Positions 7,917 to 15,797 of a stretch of DNA of 64,000 bases are shown in pieces. The translations under genes were made by a program, and so were the position numbers. Source of the stretch: Oscillospiraceae bacterium (GTDB lineage: Bacteria; Bacillota; Clostridia; Oscillospirales; Oscillospiraceae); contig JAFTVM010000012.1 in NCBI GenBank assembly GCA_017465745.1, positions 1 through 64,000 of the forward strand. Reading direction: 5' to 3'. The stretch's first letter is position 1. Each line of letters opens with the position of its first letter. A model generated the notes under the pieces. The model searched no databases. It was not told where the DNA came from and was given only the letters and a program-made list of their open reading frames with translations.

Positions 7917-7946
7917 ACGCCGTACTGCGACGCAGTACGGCGTTTT
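7917..7946. terminator. Terminator of rex, also facing the TPR gene
   Basis: A 13-bp perfect inverted repeat (7917-7929 with 7931-7943) is followed by TTTTC. It lies between the convergent stops of rex and the minus-strand TPR gene. Confidence 0.85.
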
Positions 7947-7947
7947 C

Positions 7948-8742
7948 TCATGCTTTCAGGTTGTTGATGTAGTTTCTCAGCACCTTGCCGTCTGAGCCGT
8001 TGGCCACGGCCCGGCGGAAGTAGGCATCGGATTGTTCGTCATCGTCCAGCATGGCCCAGCAGATGGCCATGGCGTTCAGGGCCTGAGGCATCTTGGCGTT
8101 GATGGCCAGAGCCTGTTCAGCGTATTCGATGGCGTCCTCATATTCTCCCAGCTGGATATAGAGCTGGGCAATATTGTTGTAAGCGTTGGGATTGCGGTTA
8201 TCAGCCCGGACGGCACGGAAGAAGCATTCCAGAGCCACGTTGGTGCGACCCAGATTCAGATAGCAGCTGCCCATGTTGGAGGCAACCGTGGAGTGCTCCC
8301 GGATGGAAAGGGCGGCGGCGTACTGGGAAATGGCATCCTCGTACCGTGCCAGCCGGTCATAGCACAGGCCGGTGAAGGTATGCACGGCGAAACGGTCGGC
8401 GGCCCGGGGGCTTTCCAGTCGCAGTTGCTCCAGCTTCTGCAGGGCGGCGGGATAGCGGCTGTTATTGAAATCAGCCAGGACAGCGTAGAATTTTTTCTCC
8501 AGCTTGGGCGCGTCTGCAAAGGCGCTGCCAATGAGATGGCCGTAGGCGGCCTTATAGCCGGACTGGGAGACACGGCGTTTCCGGGGGGAACGGAACAGGG
8601 CGAGGATCAAGCCCGCCAGGATCAGAATTGCCCGCATCAGATTGGAGGATGTCAGCTCCTGCGTGACGAAGCCCTGGTAGCACAGCAGGCCGATGACACC
8701 CGCGGCCACGAGACCCACCAGGATATATTTGAGTGCTTTCAT
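7948..8742 (-). CDS. Membrane-anchored TPR protein
   Basis: A 264-residue protein. Two hydrophobic segments at the N-terminus (YILVGLVAAGVIGLLCYQGFV and LMRAILILAGLILALF) are followed by a basic patch (RSPRKRRV) and then at least four TPR-like repeats, such as AVHTFTGLCYDRLARYEDAISQYAAAL, NLGRTNVALECFFRAVRAD, NNIAQLYIQLGEYEDAIEYAEQAL and AMAICWAMLDDDEQSDAYF. It probably scaffolds protein complexes at the membrane; its partners are unknown. I start it at 8742 (MKALKY, after AAAGGAA): the upstream in-frame ATG at 8772 overlaps the -10 box TATAAT. Confidence 0.85.
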   Translation of the reverse strand: MKALKYILVGLVAAGVIGLLCYQGFVTQELTSSNLMRAILILAGLILALFRSPRKRRVSQSGYKAAYGHLIGSAFADAPKLEKKFYAVLADFNNSRYPAALQKLEQLRLESPRAADRFAVHTFTGLCYDRLARYEDAISQYAAALSIREHSTVASNMGSCYLNLGRTNVALECFFRAVRADNRNPNAYNNIAQLYIQLGEYEDAIEYAEQALAINAKMPQALNAMAICWAMLDDDEQSDAYFRRAVANGSDGKVLRNYINNLKA

Positions 8743-8770
8743 GAATGAAATTCCTTTCGCTTTTTCTGCC

Positions 8771-8799
8771 ATTATACCGCAAAAAAGGCGAAAAGTAAA
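8771..8799 (-). promoter_or_regulatory. Promoter of the TPR gene
   Basis: On the minus strand TTTACT (8799-8794) and TATAAT (8776-8771) are spaced by 17 bases, 29 bases before the chosen ATG. The -35 lies within the terminator stem of the DUF975 gene. Confidence 0.7.
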
Positions 8800-8822
8800 G
8801 CCGCACCCCAGGGTGCGGCTTT
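8797..8822 (-). terminator. Terminator of the DUF975 gene
   Basis: A 12-bp inverted repeat (AAAGCCGCACCC paired with GGGTGCGGCTTT), six bases after the stop codon. The minus-strand continuation is ACTTTTC. Confidence 0.8.
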
Positions 8823-8827
8823 TGGAT

Positions 8828-9499
8828 TCAGATGCAGCGGGATGTGGAGATGCTGCGGTAGAAGGCGGCGCGGGCGGCGTTTTTATAGGGGTTCAGGGCG
8901 ATGTGTCCCAGATTCAGCGTCAGGATACACAGAATGTCCCAGCCGATGAAGCTGAAATCCAGGCAGAACAGCTCCCATTTGTGGCCGTCCATCAGCTGCT
9001 TGGAGGCTTCGATTGCCTCCATGGGCGTCAGGTCAGGATGCTCGATCATGATGAAGGGCGTCATGGCGTAGCGGTAGGCGGCCACGATGCCGGGGATGAT
9101 CAGCAGCAGGCTCCACAGGAATGTAAACAGTCCACGCAGGAACGCCTGGAGAAAACCGGCGCCGAACCGCTCAAACTGGGAAAACAGGTCGCCAAACTGG
9201 GTCTGCTGGCCGTCGTGCTGCTTCAGCAGGAACAGGCCGTAGCCCAGCTCCAGCACACCGCCCAGGATCAGCTGGGGCAGTGCCAGGATCGATCCGGAGC
9301 CGATCCGGATCCGGAAGAGGCCATCCATTGATTCGGCGGTGTAGAGATAGCTTTCCTGGTTCTGGTTGATCTCCGGCAGAAAGGATGTTCCTGTAATCAG
9401 TCCGCCCAGCAGGCAGGCCACCACGGCGATGCCAATGGAAATGCCCCAGTTCCCTGTCAGCCGGTCGCGGGCGATGCGGCGGTAATCACTTGCGTACAT
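8828..9499 (-). CDS. DUF975 family membrane protein
   Basis: A 223-residue integral membrane protein with about four to five hydrophobic segments. It has the DUF975 features of an N-terminal cytoplasmic start (YASDYRRIARDRLTGNWG), 'FLWSLLLIIPGIVAAYRYAMTPFIMIEHPDLTPMEAIEASKQLMDGHKWELF', and a C-terminal 'YKNAARAAFYRSI'. Function unknown. The start is ATG at 9499, after GAAGGAGGTAAAG. An extended -10 (TGGTATAAT, 9533-9538) without a clear -35 lies upstream on the same strand. Confidence 0.85.
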   Translation of the reverse strand: MYASDYRRIARDRLTGNWGISIGIAVVACLLGGLITGTSFLPEINQNQESYLYTAESMDGLFRIRIGSGSILALPQLILGGVLELGYGLFLLKQHDGQQTQFGDLFSQFERFGAGFLQAFLRGLFTFLWSLLLIIPGIVAAYRYAMTPFIMIEHPDLTPMEAIEASKQLMDGHKWELFCLDFSFIGWDILCILTLNLGHIALNPYKNAARAAFYRSISTSRCI

Positions 9500-9571
9500 A
9501 TTCTCTTTACCTCCTTCATTTGGGGTGATTTCATTATACCATATTCTGACACCAACATATGAACAGAATGT

Positions 9572-9601
9572 AAAAAGGCCGCACCCCAATTGGGTGCGGC
9601 C
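9572..9601 (-). terminator. Terminator of glnS
   Basis: A 10-bp stem GGCCGCACCC/GGGTGCGGCC (9577-9586 with 9592-9601) has a T5 tract on the minus-strand 3' side. It starts 8 bases past the glnS stop codon. Confidence 0.85.
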
Positions 9602-9608
9602 GGAATTT

Positions 9609-11288
9609 TTACTTGCCGGGCTTGAAGGAGTCCTTCAGGCTGACGCTTCTGTTGAAGACCAGGTGCGCGGGGGAGGAGTCCTTGGAGTCGGGGCAGAAGT
9701 AGCCCAGGCGCATGAACTGGTAGGAGGAGCCGGGCTGTGCGGCAGCCAGGGAAGCCTCCAGCTTGCAGCCGGTGAGCACTTCCAGGCTCTTGGGGTTCAG
9801 GCAGGCCAGGAAATCCTTGCCGGCGGCGTCGGGGTCGGGATCGTCGAACAGGTTGGCGTACTGACGGACCTCGGCGTCCACGGCGGTCTCAGCGTCCACC
9901 CAGTGGATGGTAGCGCCCTTGACCTTGCGGCCGTCGGCGGGATCGCCGCCCCGGGACTCGGGATCGTAGGTGGCCAGAACCTCCACCACGTTGCCGTTCT
10001 CGTCGGTGACACAGCCGGTGCACTTGATCAGGTAGGCACCCTTCAGGCGGCACTCGGGGCCGTCGGGATACAGACGCTTGTACTTGGGGATGGGCCGTGC
10101 CAGGAAGTCATCGGCCTCGATCCACAGGTTGCGGGAGAAGGTGACCTCACGGGTGCCGTCCTCGGGATGGTTGGGGTTGTTCTCCACCACCATGGTCTCG
10201 GACTGGCCCTCGGGATAGTTGGTAATGGTCAGCTTCACGGGCTTCAGGACAGCCATGACGCGCTGTGCGCTGTCGTTCAGGTCCTCCCGGAGGCAGAACT
10301 CCAGGAATGCGAAGGGGATGGTGTTGGGGCTCTTGGCGACGCCGACACGGTCGCAGAAATTGCGGATGGAGTTGGGGGTGTAGCCCCGGCGGCGCAGACC
10401 GCACAGGGTGGGCATCCGGGGATCATCCCAGCCGGACACATAGCCGTTCTCCACCAGGGCTCTCAGCTTACGCTTGGACAGCACGGTGTGGTCGATGCCC
10501 AGACGGGCGAACTCGATCTGGCGGGGACGGTGGGGGACGGAGACATTCTCCACCACCCAGTTGTACAGGGGGCGATGGTTCTCAAACTCCAGGGAGCACA
10601 GGGAGTGGGTGATGCCCTCCAGGGCGTCCTGGATGGGATGGGCAAAGTCGTACATGGGGTAGATGCACCACTTGTCGCCCTGACGGTGATGGTGCATGTG
10701 GCGGATGCGGTAGATGACGGGGTCACGCATATTGAAGTTGCCGGAGGCCAGGTCGATCTTGGCGCGGAGGGTATACTTGTTATCCTCAAACTCGCCGGCG
10801 CGCATCCGGGCGAACAGGTCCAGGCTCTCCTCAATGGGGCGGTCACGCCAGGGGGAGATGGCGGGGGTGTTCAGGTCGCCGCGGTATTCCCTGGCCTGCT
10901 CGGGGGTCAGCTCGCAGACGTAGGCCAGACCCTTCCGGATCAGCTCCACGGCGTACTCGTAGTCCTTTTCAAAATAGTCGGAGCCGTAGTAGAAACGGTC
11001 GCCCCAGTCGAAGCCCAGCCAGTGGATATCCTCCTTGATGGCCTCGACGAACTCCACGTCCTCCTTGGTGGGGTTGGTGTCGTCCATACGCAGGTTGCAC
11101 AGGCCGCCGAACTTCTCAGCGGTGCCGAAGTCGATGATCAGGGCCTTGCAGTGGCCGATGTGCAGGTAGCCGTTGGGCTCCGGCGGAAAACGGGTGTGGA
11201 CAGTAGCGCCTTCGTACTGGCCGCCTTCAGCGATGTCCTCCTCGATAAAAGCGTGGATGAAATTTTTGCTTTCAGTGATTTCAGCCAT
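9609..11288 (-). CDS. glnS: Glutaminyl-tRNA synthetase
   Basis: A 559-residue class I synthetase that charges tRNA-Gln directly. It has the HIGH motif in FPPEPNGYLHIGHCKAL, the GlnRS/GluRS core 'LRMDDTNPTKEDVEFVEAIKEDIHWLGFDW', the KMSKS-like VLSKRKL, and the C-terminal beta-barrel anticodon-binding domains (from about residue 330). The GlnRS-specific 'ISPWRDRP' and 'MYDFAHPIQDALEGITHSLCSLEFENHRPLY' distinguish it from GluRS. Most Firmicutes instead make Gln-tRNA by GatCAB amidation, though several Clostridia also carry glnS. It is transcribed alone. Confidence 0.96.
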   Translation of the reverse strand: MAEITESKNFIHAFIEEDIAEGGQYEGATVHTRFPPEPNGYLHIGHCKALIIDFGTAEKFGGLCNLRMDDTNPTKEDVEFVEAIKEDIHWLGFDWGDRFYYGSDYFEKDYEYAVELIRKGLAYVCELTPEQAREYRGDLNTPAISPWRDRPIEESLDLFARMRAGEFEDNKYTLRAKIDLASGNFNMRDPVIYRIRHMHHHRQGDKWCIYPMYDFAHPIQDALEGITHSLCSLEFENHRPLYNWVVENVSVPHRPRQIEFARLGIDHTVLSKRKLRALVENGYVSGWDDPRMPTLCGLRRRGYTPNSIRNFCDRVGVAKSPNTIPFAFLEFCLREDLNDSAQRVMAVLKPVKLTITNYPEGQSETMVVENNPNHPEDGTREVTFSRNLWIEADDFLARPIPKYKRLYPDGPECRLKGAYLIKCTGCVTDENGNVVEVLATYDPESRGGDPADGRKVKGATIHWVDAETAVDAEVRQYANLFDDPDPDAAGKDFLACLNPKSLEVLTGCKLEASLAAAQPGSSYQFMRLGYFCPDSKDSSPAHLVFNRSVSLKDSFKPGK

Positions 11289-11330
11289 TCTTTATCCTTC
11301 CTCTCTTCTAGTAAATTCAAGATACTGAGT

Positions 11331-11359
11331 ATTATAACCCATCAAATCCCGTTTTGCAA
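11331..11359 (-). promoter_or_regulatory. glnS promoter
   Basis: On the minus strand TTGCAA (11359-11354) and TATAAT (11336-11331) are spaced by 17 bases, about 43 bases before the glnS ATG. There is no room for a T-box between them. Confidence 0.85.
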
Positions 11360-11473
11360 CTGATTTTCGCCGGAATATCCGTACAGACACGGGAATCGGG
11401 GAGCGGTTTTGCTGTACAGATTGTACGAAGTGTGAAATTTGCGAAAACATTTGAACAAAATTAAAAATTATGG

Positions 11474-11502
11474 TTGTCAATTCGTCCGAGTTATTATAAA
11501 AT
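11474..11502 (+). promoter_or_regulatory. Promoter of the pyrH-frr-uppS cluster
   Basis: TTGTCA (11474-11479) and TAAAAT (11497-11502) are spaced by 17 bases, in the AT-rich divergent region with glnS. The leader before pyrH is about 60 bases. Confidence 0.65.
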
Positions 11503-11566
11503 AGGAAATGATATAAAAGCGGCAGTATCTGAATTGGGTTCTGCCCTTAGAAAGAGAGGATCAACT

Positions 11567-12289
11567 GTGTCTGAGATCAAATACAAGAGAATCCTGCTGA
11601 AGGTCAGCGGTGAGGCTCTGGCCGGCGCCGAGGGTCACGGCCTGGACTTCACTGTGCTGCATGACGTCTGCGCCTCCATCAAGGAGTGTGTGGACATGGG
11701 TGTCCAGGTGGGCCTGGTCATTGGCGGCGGCAATTTCTGGCGCGGTGTCAAGAACGGCGCAGGTAAGCTCCAGCGCTCCCACGGCGACGCCATGGGCATG
11801 CTGGCCACCGTCATGAACGCCATCGCAGTGGCTGACGTTCTGGATCAGCACGGCGTGGATGCCCGTGTTCTGACCGCAGTGGAAATGAATAAATTCGCCG
11901 AGTACTTCACCCGCGATACCGCTGAGCGGTATCTGAACGCCGGCAAGGTGGTTCTGTTCGCCGCAGGTACCGGCAACCCCTATTTCTCCACCGATACCGG
12001 CGCTGTGCTGCGCGGTGTGGAGATCGAGGCCGACGCCGTGCTGATGGCCAAGAATGTGGACGCCATCTATTCCGCCGACCCCGTGAAGGATCCCAACGCC
12101 GTCCGCTACACCCAGCTGACCTACAACGAGGTTCTCGAACAGAATCTGAAGGCCACTGACATCACCGCCATGGCCCTGGCCATGGACAACGACATGACCA
12201 TGGTCTGCTTCGGTCTGGCTGAAGAAAACAGTATCGTCCGCGTGGTGCGGGGCGAAGCCATCGGCACCACCGTGAAAAACAAGTTTTAA
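11567..12289 (+). CDS. pyrH: UMP kinase
   Basis: A 240-residue hexameric bacterial UMP kinase of the amino-acid kinase fold, converting UMP to UDP. Motifs include YKRILLKVSGEALAG, GLVIGGGNFWRG, 'MGMLATVMNAIAVADVL' and 'FAAGTGNPYFSTDTGAVLR'. The start is GTG at 11567 after AGAGAGGA. The frame is open to 11474, but that extension crosses the promoter and gives a non-homologous N-terminus. It is the first gene of the envelope/isoprenoid cluster and is followed by frr after 23 bases. The usual rpsB-tsf neighbours are absent upstream. Confidence 0.95.
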   Translation: MSEIKYKRILLKVSGEALAGAEGHGLDFTVLHDVCASIKECVDMGVQVGLVIGGGNFWRGVKNGAGKLQRSHGDAMGMLATVMNAIAVADVLDQHGVDARVLTAVEMNKFAEYFTRDTAERYLNAGKVVLFAAGTGNPYFSTDTGAVLRGVEIEADAVLMAKNVDAIYSADPVKDPNAVRYTQLTYNEVLEQNLKATDITAMALAMDNDMTMVCFGLAEENSIVRVVRGEAIGTTVKNKF

Positions 12290-12312
12290 TCTAATTTAGG
12301 AGGACAATTATC

Positions 12313-12867
12313 ATGCCTGTTGATTTTAAGGATTACGCAAGAAGAATGGACCGTGCTCTGGACCACCTGCAGGAAGAATTCGGTGCCGTCCGTGCCGGCC
12401 GCGCCAACGCCAAGGTTCTCGACCGCATCACCGTTGAATATTATGGCAGCGAGACCCCTCTGAACGGTGTCGCAACCATCTCTTCCCCTGACGCCCGTAC
12501 CCTGATCATCGCGCCCTGGGACTCCAAGCTGCTCAAGGAGATCGCCAAGGCTATTCAGATGTCTGATCTGGGCATCAACCCCCAGAACGACGGCAAGGTC
12601 ATCCGTCTGACCTTCCCCCAGCTGACTGAGGAGCGCCGTAAGGATCTGACCAAGCAGGTCAAGAAGTATGCCGAGGAAGCCAAGGTCGCCATGCGTAATA
12701 TCCGCCGTGACGGTATGGATTACGTCAAGAAGCTGAAGAAGGCTTCCGAGATCACCGAGGATGACCAGAAGAAGGCAGAGAAGGATCTGCAGGATCTGCT
12801 GGACAAGAACATCAAGAAGGTGGACGCAGCTCTGGCAGCCAAGGAAAAGGAACTGATGGCTATCTGA
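12313..12867 (+). CDS. frr: Ribosome recycling factor
   Basis: A 184-residue protein of standard length that splits post-termination ribosomes together with EF-G. It has the classical pattern 'MDRALDHLQEEFGAVRAGRANAKVLDRITVEYYG' and 'NDGKVIRLTFPQLTEERRKDLTKQVKKYAEEAKVAMRNIRRD', forming the three-helix bundle and the beta/alpha/beta domain. TAGGAGGACAATTATC precedes ATG. A TGTCATTGCGA-type repeat separates it from uppS. Confidence 0.97.
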   Translation: MPVDFKDYARRMDRALDHLQEEFGAVRAGRANAKVLDRITVEYYGSETPLNGVATISSPDARTLIIAPWDSKLLKEIAKAIQMSDLGINPQNDGKVIRLTFPQLTEERRKDLTKQVKKYAEEAKVAMRNIRRDGMDYVKKLKKASEITEDDQKKAEKDLQDLLDKNIKKVDAALAAKEKELMAI

Positions 12868-12873
12868 GTTTCC

Positions 12874-13026
12874 TGTCATTGCGAGGAGGCCGAAGGCCGA
12901 CGTGGCAATCCCCATCATTAAGAAGGAGATTGCCACACCACCGTGCCCGCAGGCACGTTTCGGAGCGCAACCGCCCGAAGGGCGGCTCTTAGTGCGGAGA
13001 TACGTGCGCGCTGGTTCGCAATGACT
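12874..13026. repeat. Palindromic intergenic repeat, TGTCATTGCGA type
   Basis: About 150 bp bounded by TGTCATTGCGA at the left and TCGCAATGACT at the right. Inside is an inverted GTGGCAATC/GATTGCCAC pair (12902-12910 with 12928-12936) and two small GC hairpins. There is no ORF. The same ends occur at 29752-29849 and 41927-41966. It is REP/MITE-like and sits between frr and uppS inside an otherwise tight cluster. Confidence 0.8.
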
Positions 13027-13031
13027 GTAAA

Positions 13032-13060
13032 TGGGGGCGCAGTGCGCCCCCAGTCATTTT
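13032..13060 (+). terminator. GC hairpin upstream of uppS, possible terminator or attenuator
   Basis: A perfect 9-bp stem (13032-13040 with 13044-13052, loop AGT) is followed by GTCATTTTAT. The T-run is modest, so read-through into uppS is likely. Confidence 0.55.
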
Positions 13061-13077
13061 ATCTGTGAGGGATGTCT

Positions 13078-13794
13078 ATGCCTGAAAACAAGAATCTGAC
13101 CCCGCCCCGGCATATTGCCATCATCATGGACGGCAACGGCCGCTGGGCAAAAAACCGGGGCCTGCCCCGTACTGCCGGACACGCCGCCGGCGCGGAGTCC
13201 TTCCGCAAGATCGCCAATTACTGCCGCACTCTGGGTGTCCAGTATCTGACGGTCTATGCCTTCTCTACGGAGAACTGGAAGCGCAGCGCCGAGGAAGTGG
13301 GCGGCATTATGAAGCTGCTGGGCCGGTACCTGAAGGAAGCCATTGCGGATATGGAGAAGAATCACGTCTGCTTCCGGTTCTTCGGCGACCTGAGCAAGCT
13401 TTCCCCTGACCTGCAGAAGCTGTGCCGGGAGGCGGAGGAACGCTCCGGCACCTACCATGAGGTGCAGGTGAATTTCTGTTTGAACTACGGCGGCAGGGAT
13501 GAGATCGTCCGGGCGGCCCGTACCTTTGCCCGGGAAGTGGCAGAGGGCAAGCGTCAGCCCGAGGAACTGACGGAGGAACTGCTGTCGGGTTATCTGTATT
13601 CCGCCGGCGTGCCCGACCCTGAGCTGATCATCCGGCCCTCCGGTGAGAAGCGTACCAGCAATTTCCTGCTGTGGCAGTCGGCCTATTCGGAATTCGTATT
13701 TATGAATGTCCTGTGGCCCGATTTTGGCCCTGATGACCTGGACGAGGCCATCGCAGAATACCACCGGCGCAACCGCCGGTTCGGAGGCGTATAA
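13078..13794 (+). CDS. uppS: Undecaprenyl diphosphate synthase (cis-prenyltransferase)
   Basis: A 238-residue enzyme that extends farnesyl diphosphate with isopentenyl diphosphate to the C55 carrier used for cell-wall synthesis. It has the catalytic IAIIMDGNGRWAKNRGLPRTAGH, 'YAFSTENWKRS' and the C-terminal 'RPSGEKRTSNFLLWQSAYSEF'. Of two nearby ATGs (13072, 13078) the second is correctly spaced from GAGG. It is followed closely by cdsA and precedes dxr and ispG, which supply isoprenoid precursors. Confidence 0.96.
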   Translation: MPENKNLTPPRHIAIIMDGNGRWAKNRGLPRTAGHAAGAESFRKIANYCRTLGVQYLTVYAFSTENWKRSAEEVGGIMKLLGRYLKEAIADMEKNHVCFRFFGDLSKLSPDLQKLCREAEERSGTYHEVQVNFCLNYGGRDEIVRAARTFAREVAEGKRQPEELTEELLSGYLYSAGVPDPELIIRPSGEKRTSNFLLWQSAYSEFVFMNVLWPDFGPDDLDEAIAEYHRRNRRFGGV

Positions 13795-13798
13795 AGAA

Positions 13799-14617
13799 AT
13801 GAAAAATCGTGTCATTGCGGGCGCTGCCATCCTGGTGGGCATCCTGGTACTGGGTCTGGCGGCTCCCAAATGGATCATGGCCCTGGTCTGGGGCGGTCTG
13901 ATGAGTGTTGCTGCCTACGAGCTGCTGTACCGTACCGGCCTGGTGCAGGAACCCCGCCTGGTGCTCTATGCCATGGTCGCCGCATTCGGCACGGCGGTAT
14001 GGAGTTACTTCGGCGCCGTCTATGCCTGGGGTGTTGTGGGCATCATTGCTTATTGCATGATCCTGTTCCTGGAAATGATGCTCTCCCACGTGAAGATCAA
14101 TTTCCAGAAGATTTCCATGACCTTTGTGGCCGGCTGTCTGGTGCCCTATATGCTGTGCAGCGTCATCCGCATTCATACCATGACCATTGGCCGGTATGTG
14201 ATCCTGATCCCTTTTATCGTGGCCTGCATCAATGATACCGGCGCCTATTTTACCGGTATGTTCCTGGGCCGCCACAAGCTGGCTCCTGTCATCAGCCCCA
14301 AGAAGACCGTTGAGGGCGCCGTCGGCGGCGTTCTCAGCACCATGATCGTCATGCTGCTCTACACCCTGATCCTGGGCCTGGCATTTGACTTCTATGTCAA
14401 CTATGCCTATGCGCTGGTCTATGGTCTGGCAGGTGCCCTGGTGGGTATTTTCGGCGACCTGTGCTTCTCTGTCATCAAGCGGCAGACCGGCATCAAGGAC
14501 TACGGCAACCTGATCCCCGGCCACGGCGGCGTCCTGGACCGGTGTGATTCCATGGTGCTTGTGGGTCCTCTGATGGAGGCACTGCTGATCCTCATTCCTG
14601 TTGCGGTGGGTAAATAA
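13799..14617 (+). CDS. cdsA: Phosphatidate cytidylyltransferase
   Basis: A 272-residue integral membrane enzyme making CDP-diacylglycerol from phosphatidate and CTP, the branch point of phospholipid synthesis. It has about eight hydrophobic segments and the CdsA signature near the C-terminus, 'SVIKRQTGIKDYGNLIPGHGG' followed by VLDRCDSM. ATG at 13799 follows the uppS stop by four bases, with GGAGG inside the uppS end. A longer in-frame ORF from 13706 would lie inside uppS and is rejected. Confidence 0.95.
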   Translation: MKNRVIAGAAILVGILVLGLAAPKWIMALVWGGLMSVAAYELLYRTGLVQEPRLVLYAMVAAFGTAVWSYFGAVYAWGVVGIIAYCMILFLEMMLSHVKINFQKISMTFVAGCLVPYMLCSVIRIHTMTIGRYVILIPFIVACINDTGAYFTGMFLGRHKLAPVISPKKTVEGAVGGVLSTMIVMLLYTLILGLAFDFYVNYAYALVYGLAGALVGIFGDLCFSVIKRQTGIKDYGNLIPGHGGVLDRCDSMVLVGPLMEALLILIPVAVGK

Positions 14618-14619
14618 TT

Positions 14620-15774
14620 ATGGTTAAATGTGTTTCTATTCTGGGCTCCACCGGCTCCATCGGCCGTCAGAGCCTTGACATTATCAGCCGCCTTCCCGAA
14701 GTGAAGGTGGCGGCGCTGACCGCCGGCTCCGATGTGGAGCGCATGGCCCGCCAGTGCAGAAAATTTGCGCCGAAACTGGCTGTTATGGCAACCGAGGAAG
14801 CGGCAGGACGTCTGGCAAAGGAAATTGCTGACCTGCCCGTCCGGGTGGCTTTCGGTGATGATGGCCTGATCGAGGCCGCCACCATGGAAGAAGCCGACTG
14901 TGTCATCACCGCAGTCGTTGGCATGGTGGGTCTGAAGCCTACCCTGGCCGCCATCCGGCAGCGCAAGCGCATCGGCCTTGCCAACAAGGAGACCCTGGTC
15001 TGTGCCGGTGAGCTGGTCATGGCAGAAGCCCGGAAGTACGGTGCGGAGATCATTCCTGTGGATTCCGAGCACTCCGCCATTTTTCAGTGCCTCATGGGCT
15101 CCCGGGACCGCAGCGAGGTCAAGAAGATCATCCTGACCTGCTCCGGCGGTCCCTTCTTCGGCAGGGAGAAGGAATTCCTCAAGACCGTTACCAAGGCGGA
15201 CGTCCTGCGCCATCCCACCTGGAAGATGGGTGCCAAGATCACCGTGGACTGCGCCACCCTGATGAACAAGGGTCTGGAGGTCATCGAGGCCATGCGGCTG
15301 TATGATCTGCCCCTGGAGCAGGTGGATGTTGTCATCCATCGTCAGAGCATTGTCCACAGTCTGGTGGAATTCGTGGACGGCGCTGTGATGGCACAGCTGG
15401 GCTCTCCCGATATGCGCCTGCCCATCCAGCTGGCGCTGACCTATCCCGCCCGGAGGGTCTGCCCCGTGGAGCCCCTGGATCTGACCACCTGCGGACAGCT
15501 GAGCTTCTTCAAACCCGACACCGACGTGTTCCCCTGCCTGGATCTGGCCCGGGAGTGCGCCAAGGCCGGCGGCACCGCCTGCCCTGCCATGAACGGTGCC
15601 AACGAGGAGGCTGTGGCCAAATTCCTGGCCGATGAGATCGGCTTTTATGACATTTACCGTCTGGTGCGCCAGGCGGTGGATGAAGTGCCCTTCATCCAGA
15701 ATCCCGACCTGGAGCAGATCCTGGAGATCGACCGCCTGGCCCGGGAGAACGTGCTGCGGCACATGCAGGGCTAA
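14620..15774 (+). CDS. dxr: 1-deoxy-D-xylulose-5-phosphate reductoisomerase
   Basis: A 384-residue NADPH-dependent enzyme of the MEP isoprenoid pathway. Visible parts are the N-terminal Rossmann GSTGSIGRQSLDIISRLPE, the 'LANKETLVCAGELVM' block, the metal/substrate region 'IIPVDSEHSAIFQCLMG', and 'TCSGGPFFGR' with 'HPTWKMGAKITVDCATLMNKGLEVIEA'. The length is normal. It begins two bases after cdsA. Confidence 0.97.
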   Translation: MVKCVSILGSTGSIGRQSLDIISRLPEVKVAALTAGSDVERMARQCRKFAPKLAVMATEEAAGRLAKEIADLPVRVAFGDDGLIEAATMEEADCVITAVVGMVGLKPTLAAIRQRKRIGLANKETLVCAGELVMAEARKYGAEIIPVDSEHSAIFQCLMGSRDRSEVKKIILTCSGGPFFGREKEFLKTVTKADVLRHPTWKMGAKITVDCATLMNKGLEVIEAMRLYDLPLEQVDVVIHRQSIVHSLVEFVDGAVMAQLGSPDMRLPIQLALTYPARRVCPVEPLDLTTCGQLSFFKPDTDVFPCLDLARECAKAGGTACPAMNGANEEAVAKFLADEIGFYDIYRLVRQAVDEVPFIQNPDLEQILEIDRLARENVLRHMQG

Positions 15775-15797
15775 ATCCTATTATTTGAGGAAATTGA

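Noticed and set aside
8743..8772. Upstream ATG for the TPR protein
   Set aside because: It overlaps the TATAAT -10 box of its own promoter and lacks a Shine-Dalgarno.
9525..11363. A 612-codon plus-strand frame opposite glnS
   Set aside because: glnS on the minus strand has every synthetase motif, a promoter and a terminator. The opposite frame shows only Gly/Val/Ala-rich shadow sequence.
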